From Phoronis australis (Eukaryota > Phoronida > Phoronidae): DNA of 64,000 nt. Location of the stretch: NCBI GenBank assembly GCA_002633005.1, contig NMRA01000515.1, positions 144,558-208,557 on the forward strand. Reading direction: 5' to 3'. Within the stretch, counting starts at the first letter, position 1; every line of letters starts with the position of its first letter. Positions 36,101 to 46,098 of this stretch are shown here, in pieces. A model generated the notes under the pieces. The model searched no databases, was not told where the DNA came from, and was given only the letters and a program-made list of their open reading frames with translations. Position numbers and translations under genes: made by a program.

Positions 36101-38993
36101 AAAGAATTTGCAATAAAGACACTTCAAAGTCAACACTCAGAGACTTGTTTTGGTGAGCTATTAAATTGCTCATTTTGTTCTCTTAATTGTGTGTACAGCT
36201 CAGGATTTGGTCAGGGGTAGTCTGTTATACCCTATGTCGGCTCCAGCAGTCATTGTAGTTTCATGGCTTTGAGTCCCTTTGTAAGAAGACAAATGAACAA
36301 TAGAAGATGTTTAATGATGTCCTACTATTTGACATTCTTTGCTATCATTAGATAGGTTAGACTGAATAATCAAACTAGAACTAGCTTAATATTTACTGTG
36401 AGTCTCAAAGTGAGTTGGTCAACTTTCACGTCAGGGAGACCACATGATCATTTGCCATATCCTTATTTCCTTGCTGCAATCTGATCTGTTTTTCACACAT
36501 TTGAAAACTTCTGTGTTAGTTACTTTTGTGAAAAGGTTAAATTACGTATTACTGTCATTGAATTTTGATACAACAGTCCTTCAAAGTAATGTTTATGTTT
36601 TTTATGCGCAAATAAGTTGGTGCAATAATTGAGAGCTGAGAACGCACTCATTATTGTGAAAAACATTAGCAATGAACACCACCTGCCTAAACATTATGAA
36701 AAGTGGTTAGTAAGTGTTACCTCACATCACACAGTTTTCCCAATTTCCAGGCTTTGTTTTGTACCACAATGAACATCCTGTCCTTGGCTACTCAGCTGAC
36801 TCAGGATTCAACAGTCACTTGTATGAGACTGTTTATCAAGCTGACCTGGTGATAGTTGATGCTCGTCTGTCCTCTTCTTATGAACATGCCAGTGTAAGTG
36901 TCAGCAGTTTTACACTACCCACAATGCACTGAATTTGTATTCTTTGGTAATATTCATCATGTCAACTTAAGTCAACTGGTCTGTTGTATTGCAGCCATTG
37001 ATTGGATTACTGACAGTTTTTATATATCACAATACTGTCTTGATTGTAGATGATGAGAATAGTAGTTTTGCACTGCATAAACAATGCATTTTACAGACTG
37101 GTATCATGATTGACTGTTCCTAATACTAACTGTAATTTTGTGAAATCAAGCTGTTGTTTGTTATATTTTATGGAATTTTAATAGCACAAGAAATCACCAT
37201 TCTAAGGTTTTGTGTAGTAATACTAAATTGTAGCAAATCAACTGCCATAATACTAAATTGTAGCAAATCAACTGCCATAATACTAAATTGTAGCAAATCA
37301 ACTGCTATAATACTAAATTGTAGCAAATCAACTGCCATAATACTAAATTGTAGCAAATCAACTGCCATAANATGCACTGAATTTGTATTCTTTGGTAATA
37401 TTCATCATGTCAACTTAAGTCAACTGGTCTGTTGTATTGCAGCCATTGATTGGATTACTGACAGTTGTCTATTTTTTATATATCACAAAACTGTCTTGAT
37501 TGCAGATGATGAGAATAGTAGTTTTGCACTGCATAAACAATGCATTTTACAGACTGGTATCATGATTGACAGTTCCTAATACTAACTGTAATTTTGTGAA
37601 ATCAAGCTGTTGTTTGTTATATTTTATGGAATTTTAAGAAATCACCATTCTAAGGTTTTGTGTAGTAATACTAAATTGTAGCAAATCAACTGCCATAATA
37701 CTAAATTGTAGCAAATCAACTGCCATAAATGAGGTAGACACATCTTACCACTTCATTTTCCAAATTTCAATCACAACAACAAACATTAATATTTGTAAGT
37801 GAGTAGCACAATCATTCACTCTCTCATGTGGCAGGCAAATTGTGGAACTGATTTTAAAGTGATATTTAATTTTAGTCAAAACTTAGTGTTCATACCAACT
37901 TAAAATGAACATTAATCATGATTGTTTTTGGCTTTTGAATATTGATTTCTTTTCCTCTAATCATGGTGGTAAAACTGCTTTTTGATAAACTATTTTGCTT
38001 TTTTCAGTTTGTCGAGGTACAAAAGTTCAGCCAGGTTAAACAGGTGAGAAGATTGAAAATCCCAGTCCCCACGTCAAAAAAAAAAAAAAAATATTCAAAG
38101 TAAAAAGTTTTCATGGCATTCATTTTGAAAATCTTATTGTTTACAGTCATTTTAGTGCTTCAAACCAAACACACCAGAATACACACACATAATAAATCTA
38201 TGAGCTTACAGATGGGAGGTTCTTTATAGAATTCATAATAGCGTTGTCATGGCAACAATTCCTATATGTCTACCAAGCATCTGCTGAAGCAGCTGAAAAC
38301 TCATCTTCCATCACAAAAGCAGATTTTGATTTAGACCACTTACCTTGAATTGGTCTCAAATTGTCATGTAGTCAAATTGGAGATCATGTCAAAGCTTCAA
38401 AGATCGTCAGACCAGACTCTTTAAGTTGAATTGTCACGGCATGTCATTTTATGCACTGCCCATTGTCTCGCAGAATAACTGTCAGTTCTTTGCAAATTCT
38501 GAAATCTTTTCTCGTTTGAATAAGAAACTAGTTGTGACCAATGTAAAAGTTGTCATCCTGAACGGCACATGGGTTTATAGCTGTTTTAATGCTTACTTTA
38601 TGAAATGATTATTTTTGTGCAACTTTGCAGTTTGAATACATTTTTTTAACTTGTATTTAGCAATTAGTAGCTATCTCACTACCACCAAGTAAAGGAAAGT
38701 TTCCTTAGAAAGTGGTAACAAATGCATTCTTTGACTTACGCTGATGTAAATTGCATAACCGTTTCATGTTTTAGCATTTCATTTCCTTTTTTCTGCTATG
38801 AAATGTTGTTGTTGGTTTCTAGCACAAGAACGTGTACGTGATTGGATATGGTACTGAAAGTGAAGCGCCTTCTTCAGCCGACTATCCAGAACTGAATGTC
38901 TTAGAGACTGGGTCCTTCTATGCACTTGACACTAAACCTCACCATCCTTTGGACACCTCTGATCAATACCCATCACTAGAGAGGGCAGTGTGA
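16874..38993 (+). CDS. Gene B: kinase / metallo-beta-lactamase fusion, 20 exons, ~1071 aa
   Basis: Exons: 16874-17038, 17990-18175, 21684-21770, 22972-23133, 23969-24124, 24413-24599, 25445-25518, 27501-27744, 28898-29109, 29631-29857, 30505-30742, 31508-31682, 33148-33257, 34340-34535, 34874-34984, 35602-35819, 36035-36152, 36751-36893, 38008-38043 and 38823-38993 (TGA). All 19 junctions keep one frame with GT-AG ends. Order along the protein: helical N-terminus (1-117), unassigned region (118 to ~505), kinase (~512-780), MBL domain (~793-1071). The start ATGATG at 16874 is preceded by possible acceptors, so an upstream non-coding exon is likely. The kinase-to-MBL linkage lies inside exon 14 (34340-34535), which ends the kinase C-lobe and begins the MBL strand LYLLCLGTG. 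The fusion is therefore not a product of my exon joining. No signal peptide or membrane segment is seen, so it is probably cytosolic. Confidence 0.85.
18863..21022. mobile_element. ~2.15-kb DNA transposon remnant in a gene B intron
   Basis: Left end TACCGTATTCGCCCTAATAAG and right end, reversed, TACGGTATTCGCCCTAATAAG are inverted repeats with one mismatch over 21 bases, flanked by TA. An internal CTGGGCACTTATTTTAG at about 20195 echoes the terminal TAAGTGCCCAG. No transposase frame is evident. A probable solo LTR sits against the right terminus. Confidence 0.65.
20272..20997 (-). mobile_element. Probable solo LTR nested in the transposon
   Basis: Read on the minus strand, the 726 bases start TGTCAGAATATAG and end CTGTAACA (TG...CA). 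They contain a TATA box (CTATAAATACACAAGC, about 20652-20668) and an AATAAA signal before the end, the order expected of an LTR (U3, TATA, R with poly(A), U5). It has an internal near-duplicate of about 75 bases (TCTTCTAGAAAGTTCCACAC at about 20801 and again near 20868). I found no clear target-site duplication, and no gag/pol frame is nearby. Confidence 0.5.
21684..29109 (+). CDS. Gene B exons 3-9: unassigned middle region
   Basis: Seven exons in continuous phase encode residues 118-491. The region is mixed alpha/beta: it includes YTVLFFGIQRDDP, a hydrophobic strand motif (VLEVSFLP), Gln-rich helices (REQYLLQQLYLEQQ), a basic stretch (MVKRRNNLLK) and a Ser/Thr-rich helical part before the kinase. 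I recognise no domain. Exon 5 has a weaker donor (AAG|GTGCTG) and exon 7 is short (74 bases), but both are needed to hold phase. Confidence 0.7.
25102..25221. repeat. 39-base tandem repeat, three copies
   Basis: ATTAGATTTATAAAGACACT... repeats three times in gene B intron 6. Its core TAGTCACTTACAGGGGT also occurs singly near 15226, so it derives from a dispersed sequence. Confidence 0.85.
26740..27005 (+). repeat. Dispersed repeat, copy 1 (gene B intron 7)
   Basis: The segment with GCCTACCTCGGTCTCCTTG and CATATGTTGATC matches 51455-51700 on the opposite strand. Both include a CCAGAG box and an AT-rich middle. No coding role is apparent. Confidence 0.55.
29631..34535 (+). CDS. Gene B exons 10-14: protein kinase domain
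   Basis: All core kinase motifs are present. The glycine loop is ISEGSFGEV (520-528; the first Gly is replaced by Ser/Glu). The ATP Lys is in VAVKIL (K545), with a helix-C Glu in RREYES (about 562-564). The catalytic loop is HRDIKVDN (637-644), DFG is at 658-660, and the activation segment ends GSYRYMAPE (677-685), followed by ADVYSYG and a C-lobe Arg in NPQFRL. Lys in HRDxK favours Ser/Thr specificity, and GSYRYMAPE with DVYSYG is TKL/STE-like. It should be catalytically active. The gatekeeper region reads IMEFMEGGS. The domain lies directly before the MBL domain with a short linker of about 20 residues. Confidence 0.9.
34340..38993 (+). CDS. Gene B exons 14-20: metallo-beta-lactamase domain
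   Basis: The domain begins in exon 14 (GLYLLCLGTGKGA), continues with the first beta sheet (SSSFVILNNGHPLLLVDMG), then the HxHxDH signature as THNHSDHTGD (H855, H857, D859, H860). A metal-bridging Asp is in GYSADSG (D972), and a further His is in YEHAS (H1001). This order resembles the RNase Z/arylsulfatase-like MBL superfamily, which acts on phosphodiesters, sulfates or other esters. The last canonical motif, usually an LTH, reads VIGYG here, so the final metal ligand looks changed. The substrate is unknown. A hydrolase with one or two metals is likely; a purely binding role is possible. Confidence 0.85.
36922..37728. repeat. Duplicated intron segment with a 30-base repeat, joined by N (37371)
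   Basis: 36922-37370 and 37372-37728 are near-identical copies inside gene B intron 18. Each ends in a 30-base tandem repeat (AATACTAAATTGTAGCAAAT...), with five units in the first copy and two in the second. The single N and the differing repeat number suggest two alleles placed in tandem. No exon is affected. Confidence 0.85.
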
Positions 38994-39068
38994 GATGTGT
39001 GTGGGCACTTAGCAGGAATACTTATTGACTGTTGATATTAAACCTACTGGTTGAACTGTTTGCGTTCA

Positions 39069-40393
39069 AGGCCCTGTTTCATGAAAACTTGACTCAATCT
39101 TAAGACTGAAAACCAAAATTTGTCAAAGTTAAGACAGAAATTCCGGCTACGTTAAGACCAAAGATGAAAATTCAGAAAAGACCGTTTCATGAACAGGAAG
39201 TTGGATTTCGGGTCTTTGGTCTTAACTTAGACAGAAATTAAGTCTGTTTTTGACATACCTCCTTTTCACCACCTGTTGTGAATTCACGAAACTAAGCGAG
39301 GCGGTGTGTGATATACAGTTTCAAGAATAATCTTGTTCTTGAAACTCTTAATGGAGATTTGTTACATTGAATCATAGACTATACCATATGGACTGCCAAT
39401 TCCGTGTACTATCAATGGACGAAATTTGTGCTCTTCCGTATAACATTGCGTCATTATTCACTTGTGACACCTGGCCCAATGATTTGGCATTATTTCTGGC
39501 AAGTATGTTGTCTGCTAATCTTGGTCAGCTGTTGTGTGGTCCGGTGGTAGCAGCATTGCTAAAAGTACTCATGATACCAACAGTTCTACCATTTTAAGAT
39601 TTTGAACAGCATTTCAATGCCGAAATAATTATTTTGTTTTTGTTGTACTGGACAGTCACAATACACTAGCCGGAAAATGTACCAGATAATTGCGGAGAGT
39701 GGCACTGTTTCTTGGATATTAAGGAAGAAAATGTCAGAGTTGCGAATCTGTTGTCTATAATCTATGGTTGAATGGGTGGCTTTCAAATAGCAATGTGGTT
39801 ACTGGTCACATGGGACTGGATACCAGTGGCCTATAGAGGACGAGGAGCTACTTTGTAACTTTTGTTTAAAACACATCTGATCACATACATTGTAAAGGGT
39901 CTTTTCACGAAGGCGAACCGTTCCCCTATGCCACTCGCTGTGAAGACAAAGTAACTCCTGGAACAGCTAGGTGGTGATATGAGTCACTGGTCCCATGTGA
40001 TCAGCCCCCATTGCTTCTTGAAAGCTTCCCATTGATATCTCGTTTGCTTGAGAACTCAATGGTGTGGCTTGAAAATATTATTTCACGTGCTGGTAAGTTG
40101 CACTGCATTGTCTCTGTAGCCTTTGCTGGTTCTTGAATTGGAAGCAGACAATCTTCAATTTGACATTGTGTAAGGACATTGGATTCTGAATCAGAATACA
40201 TTATGAAGAGTCATAAATTTTGGTGGTTGAGATAATCTTAATCCCAACACCACGTAGTAGGATAACTTTCAGTCTTACCTTAGAGCAATTTTGGTGTTAC
40301 GAAATTTCATGAAATGGTGCTAAAACATTTTGGTCTTAAGTTAGCTTGGTTTCTGTCTAAGTTAAGACAGAAAAAGTTTCATTAAACGGGCCC
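39069..40393. mobile_element. ~1.3-kb TIR element just downstream of gene B
   Basis: Left end GGCCCTGTTTCATGAAA pairs with the right end, reversed GGGCCCGTTTAATGAAA. The subterminal repeats (TTAAGACAGAAA motifs) occur at both ends. It begins 76 bases after gene B's stop. An AATAAA at about 40484 beyond it may be the original poly(A) signal, placing the element in the 3' UTR. No transposase is seen. Confidence 0.55.
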
Positions 40394-43332
40394 CATCACT
40401 AACAATGTATGATATTGAAACATGAATCTTCATTGTAAAGTTTGTTTGTGCAATGTAACTTCGAGAGTAGTTGGTTGTGGGCAATAAACCAGAAATAAAT
40501 CGCAGATTAATTATCACACTGTTTGTTAATTTACCTCAATTGCATCTTCTGTTCTTCAAATTTGTTTGGGAATTTAAGGGAATCAGTAACCATTGCCAAC
40601 TTAATTTGTGTATATTAGTAAACGTAAAAAAATGAAAAGAACAAGAATGTTTTTACATCTGGCAGCACTCTGGGTTGAAAGTGTGAAAGTGCATGACATC
40701 ATCTTCTTGTTGACACTGGCTGCCCCACAAGTGTCATCAGAATAAACTGCTAAACAGGATGACCAATGTACAATAAAGTGGTGTGTGTTCCGGATTGAAA
40801 AACTCACAAGCTTTAAAAGGACAACACTGAACTGGAAAATATGTGACTTTCACTTGTCAGGAGGGGCAAGGTGGATGAAGGCAGGCAGAGGTTAACCATT
40901 TTTTCTGGTCACCAGTTATCTGTTTGGTAGACGCTATACACAAATACTAGTGAAACATGCACTTCATTGAATTCCCCAACTGGTAACTGCGAATGCCTAA
41001 TGGTAGGGGTTACGGTAGACACTTGCCACATTTTCTGGACAGGCTACTTTTGTTTGGGGATTAGGAGACAGATATGTTGTCTCTGGTAACTGCAGCCTAC
41101 TCCTGTCAACATTCTTCACCAATTTAGATACTGCAGTCTATAAGAACTGAATGCGCCATTTAAAATTGAACTATTTCTTTTTTCACACTGAAAATCTGTT
41201 AACTTTAACAGAGAAAAAGTTGTGCACTGCAACAATGAGTGTTCAATTTATTTAAACACTGATACGACTTCGGTAAAATCGCCGTAACAAATCCGAACGA
41301 AATGACTGTGATTAGCAGACGACGAACTTGCCGCACTTAAAATTTGCTGTATTTGCAGGTGTCGCTGGTGAATAGGGAGATGTTAAGAAAAAGACGCTAC
41401 GGTCTCTGGCCCGGTATTGGAATCCTGCCCAAATCGGCATATTCCGATTTGGCCGTTCCCGTATCGGAATTCCAATTGGAATATATTTCACGATTGAATT
41501 TAAAATGATAAATTGAATACAAAACTTTATAATTCAGTATTTTTTCATGCAATCGAGGCTTCGTTTTAATAATACAGACTCACAACGTCGTGTTGCTATT
41601 TTAATATTTTATGAATCTTCAATCTTTGTGCAAGGTTTACCTCATAGACATCTTCACGATGTCTATGGTTTGCCTAGTTTATATTCAACATACATGTTGT
41701 TACGTTTCCATTCTTGCACCAAATTAATCAGCTTATTGTCGCCGGTTGATCATTCCAATACAGGACACTCGAGAGCGGTCGGATCCGGAATCGCAAAGGC
41801 ACTTTCCGCGGCTTCTAAAACACACGAATGCAAACTTCCTAAACTGCGAAAATTTTTGTATCAAGCAAACTGCACTTTGTAATAAACATTTTGAAATTGC
41901 CTGATAACAGTTCGGATAAAGCGTTTTTTTTTTTCGACATTGTGTAGGCGGTCTCTGCTACCTGTCCAGGGATTCCCATACGGGCCCGTATCAGAATGTG
42001 TGCTAATTAATTGAATAAAAAGTTTTAAAGGTAACAATTTTCATCAACTTGTATTTTAATCTATATGAAATGACCAACTAATGTGATTCCTCGAACTTCC
42101 ACGTATTTTTCACTAAAGTAAACCATTCAGCATGCATTTTGTGACCTTGAACGTCATTTGAATTTATTCATGCTGTCTTAATTTCTTGTTATCAACACTT
42201 AAAAGGTATTACAATGACCTGGACACCACTCAGTTGTGAGAAGTGGAGAACTGTAACAGTATGTGTCACAAAAATGTGAACAATGACGGAAGATACACAC
42301 CTAGTATCGTACTGCGTGTATTAAGTAAGACACCGTCTCATAATGTGCACCCTCATGAAAATGGCAGCAATCTGACGCAGCAGGCCGTCCCAATCAAAGG
42401 AATGTTTTCATTTGGTCAGTCTATTACTCCTCGGAAGGGGTCATGGCACTTTTCAATAAACTCTGATCACAAGGCACTTACAAACCGTAATTATTTAAAG
42501 TATAACTGAAATAATTATCAAGTTACAACTGTTGAAGAAGAAATTTTACAACTTCAACCGAGGCATTGAAGAGCAACAGGCTAACTAATAACCACGTCAT
42601 AGATATCCAGATCAATGTGCCCGTCTTTTGGAAATATTGAATACCGAAAGAGTGTTCTCAATTGGAATCGTGCCACATGTGATCCTGCGGTGAAGAGACC
42701 AGAGAGATCTTCATGGGAACTGCATGAATAGAGTACTTTCAAAAACTGAACCGCATGGGGTTTACGACGAAGTTATTCAGACAGGTGGTTCGTCAGCCTT
42801 GATTCGTGGACAGAGATTTGCCTTAGGGGTCATGGTTTCTCAAACGGATAGGGTGGTGTTTTTTTTCCTGTCCGTCAACATTTAACGTCATTTCTTTCGA
42901 TTTAGTACAACTCGTGCTGCTTTCCACTATCAGGCTCTACCCGCCCGTCTACGCCGTGATTAAAGCGAACCCCACCGGCCGTAAAGTGAGAATATCCATA
43001 TTGGCGAAAATGATATGCAAAGAGTTGGAGTAAATCTGTCTAAACAGTAGAGCAAATTCGCACATCTGTATGTGCGAGTTTTCTATTTCACCTGCTAAAA
43101 CGACCCCTAAAATAAAAATTGACACCAACGAGACGCGCGTGTACAACTTGGAAAGTAAACTATTGAAGATACTGCATTTGACACGCGCCCTGTGTTGGTC
43201 ACATCACGTGAAGACATGCAACTTGTTACTGTGACACAAAAGACTTTTTTCTGTGTAATTTACAAAAAAACAAGTTTTACATCATGTAAAATTTGAGCAT
43301 TTGTTCTCTTTTTACCTAAACAACATTCAAGT
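40394..43332. other. No supported gene
   Basis: AT-rich DNA. A palindrome-rich patch near 41410-41490 contains repeated GGAAT/ATTCC and CGTATCGGAATTCC-type motifs. Open frames at 41547-41882 and 42243-42509 were examined; they lack splice support and recognisable domains. Confidence 0.4.
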
Positions 43333-43425
43333 ATGAATGGACTCACTGGAGACAGCCCGAAAGTTATTATCTCTACGGCGAATGATGTTACAGTTGTGTC
43401 TCCAATGAGTTGCCAGCAGTCACTG
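43333..43425 (+). CDS. Gene F candidate: first coding exon, 31 codons
   Basis: ATG at 43333 opens a Ser/Val/Thr-rich frame (MNGLTGDSPKVIISTANDVT...) to a possible donor at 43426 (CTG|GTACGG). Composition and donor suggest a first exon. The phase does not match the next candidate at 45.03-45.19 kb directly, so an exon may be missing, possibly within the N gap. Confidence 0.3.
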
Positions 43426-44487
43426 GTACGGTGCGCGGCTTTAGACGCTCTGCGGCTGGGTTCAAGATCTTTTATAGGCCTAACTATCCCCAATTCCCGT
43501 ACCAGGGTGAATTTCAAAAATATGTTGACTGCATTTGTCTAAGCTTACAGTCAGTAGTTTTTCATATGGAATACATTACACAACACGTGTCTGATCGAGT
43601 CTGCACAGTCATTTGTCTTCAAAAAATTATCATTAGCTGCTTACTGGTTAATACATCAAAATGTGTGCAAGTGTCGGGATGTTGCGATGTTGCATTTTGA
43701 AGGTACATGTACCAAGTTTTCAAAATAAGAGAGACATCCACAGAACTCTTCCTGGTAACATTATACTTGGATAAACTTTTTGCCGAAATTATTTGGCAGT
43801 TTAGTCGAACTTTTGTGGGACTTGAAAGTGACATTGCGCCTAACAACGAATTGCTTTTTGTGAATGGACTTTCATAGTAAAATGTGATTTCGACTACTTA
43901 AATGGAGCAACAACTGTCGAGTTTGTGCAGAGATTTAGCAAGAATTGAAATGGATTCTTGTCGAAAAGAATATTTATTTAGTGGCGGTGTTGTGCGCCAA
44001 AACCCAAATTGTGACGTTGTTTAGTTTAATTTGAAAAGTACTGTATGCTAGTCTTTGTACCTTTGTATGAGTTGTAATTTCTTGGTATGCTTGAGAACAT
44101 AAAAATAGACATGTCCATGCAGTTGTTGTTTTTACAGCAATATCTTTACAAACTGTAAACCATTTGCGTCCTAAGGACCGTAAGGTCCACCTCCATAAAC
44201 GTAAAAAACACGAGTTCTTTTGTGTGACTAGTGTTCTCAAAAAGGAGCTCATAACTCGAGGATTACACTGTTTTGTACGAAACTGAAGTCCACGTAAAAA
44301 GCCAAACATTTTACAAAAGTCCTGAACACGTCAAATCAAAAATTTCTTTCAGCATTACTTAAACTTGAAATTATATAAAAAAAGATCGCTAATGAGTTCA
44401 AGTAGTCTCAACAACAGAAACAGTTGCTTTTACAATGTAATCTACCTCACAAAATAGTTGTTGTAAAATAAAAAGGCAAGACAGCTA

Positions 44488-44895
44488 TTCCAAGTTTAAG
44501 GAGACCACGCCCTGCTTAACCAGGGAATGCTTGCTTCCGAACAAGTTTTTGTAAAGGGAAAATAAATTATTCCAAGGAATTGGGTAAAAAGTAATCGCTA
44601 ATTTGTTCAGTGTAATCTCATGATGAGAAAATTGTGTATACAATGTTTTTTATTCTGTCAGAATGTTGACTTNNNNNNNNNNNNNNNNNNNNNNNNNNNN
44701 NNNNNNNNNNNNNNNNNNNNNNNNNNNNNNNNNNNNNNNNNNNNNNNNNNNNNNNNNNNNNNNNNNNNNNNNNNNNNNNNNNNNNNNNNNNNNNNNNNNN
44801 NNNNNNNNNNNNNNNNNNCGCCACATATTTTTTGTAAAGTGAAAAAAGGATTATTCCAAGTTAAGGCATGGGGCGTGGTCTGCTTAAACTTGGAA
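44488..44895. repeat. Inverted repeat flanking a 146-base assembly gap
   Basis: 44488-44520 (TTCCAAGTTTAAGGAGACCA...) is the imperfect reverse complement of 44859-44895. The run of Ns occupies 44673-44818. A foldback here may have caused the gap. Confidence 0.6.
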
Positions 44896-45028
44896 ATGGA
44901 TAGAAAACAATCACGAAATGTGGTCAGAAAGAGTATCAAGAATAGAAACAAATCCCTATAGAGTGTACTGTAACACTTTGCAGAATGTTATGTTAACTGT
45001 TGTTCTTATATGTCTGTATTTTTGACAG

Positions 45029-45193
45029 GAGATATGAGGTCATATTCCCTGGCGCGTGCTGTTGCCAGTTGCACACTTGGGGAAACTGAACGAAGGAGTG
45101 CCCGAGAAAGTTCAATTATGGGAGTATTTGCTCAAGTTGGAAGGAATTAAAGACATACATGGCCTCCTAAAGAGTCTCTCCGATGCGCAAAAG
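45029..45193 (+). CDS. Gene F candidate: second exon, frame uncertain
   Basis: A strong acceptor (TGTATTTTTGACAG) precedes 45029 and a donor (CAAAAG|GTACAT) follows 45193. The frame that is open at the donor reads a helical peptide with ...EKVQLWEYLLKLEGIKDIHG.... It meets a TGA near the left edge unless a later acceptor (45039 or 45069) is used. A second frame is open from 45029 to a TAA near 45150 and could be a terminal exon. A diverged copy lies near 57.5 kb. It may be part of a real gene or of a repeat. Confidence 0.3.
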
Positions 45194-45919
45194 GTACATA
45201 CATCAAGGTGACTTAATGGTTTAATCAGTGTGATGCATAATTTGCCGAAAAACTTCCGGCGTATGAAGGCCCTATAGGAGCTTGACCGTCTCGACTGCTA
45301 AATCAGTGGAACCGTCTGTTCTCGTGCCGCCTGTAGTACACCAGGCTGTAGGTTCTCTTATATTTGGCCTTGAAAGACGTGCGAAAAACGGTTTAATAGC
45401 ATTTTTCACGCATTAAATAAAAATCAACAGAAAATATTTAAATGTGTCCATTTTCGCCGCAAGCAATAGTTGCACAACATTACATAATCTGGGCTGATAG
45501 TCGATCAGTGAGATGTTGGCCGTGGTCTAAATTTACCACCTGAAAGTTTTACCTGGCTTGCTCGAGATTTCAGGTGTGATTTTTGCCTGAGAGTCTTTCA
45601 GGCATGTGCCGATATAAAATTTAGTTACGTTCAGTGATAGCGGCGTGTAAAAAATTTCCCGACCAGTATACGTGGTCTGTCTGTGCCGACATGGCGTAAT
45701 ACGGTCATAGTTCGGTATCTTTAGGGCTCCTCGTGTTTTCTGTCCAGACACTTTCAATTCATAAATCTACCCGTAACACATCCATGAAAGGATCGAGACT
45801 CGGCGGATGTCTGTATACAGAGGACATTCCAGCAAAAAGTGTATTTCATTCTCTATCTTTCTCATGTTACAGCACTGACATACTCTGTCCTTCGACCTGG
45901 CAATCCCCCGCACAGTCTC

Positions 45920-46098
45920 ATACCCTTACAAAAATGAACTTAAGTTTTCATTCCCGAAAACTTAAGTTTTTGGCGAAAACTTAAGTATTTTGGAACAAGT
46001 TTTTTGGAACGAACTTAAGTTTTTCCTCTAAAACTTAAGTTATTTTCCAAAAACTTAAGTTTTCAGCGAAAAACTTAAGTTCATTTTTGTAAGGGTAT
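45920..46098. mobile_element. ~179-base MITE with internal AACTTAAGTT palindromes
   Basis: Termini ATACCCTTACAAAAATGAAC and its exact reverse complement at the right bound the element, with TA on each side. Inside, AACTTAAG(T) recurs about seven times at 20-30-base spacing. Each is itself a palindrome, so the element can fold in many registers. There is no ORF. Confidence 0.8.
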
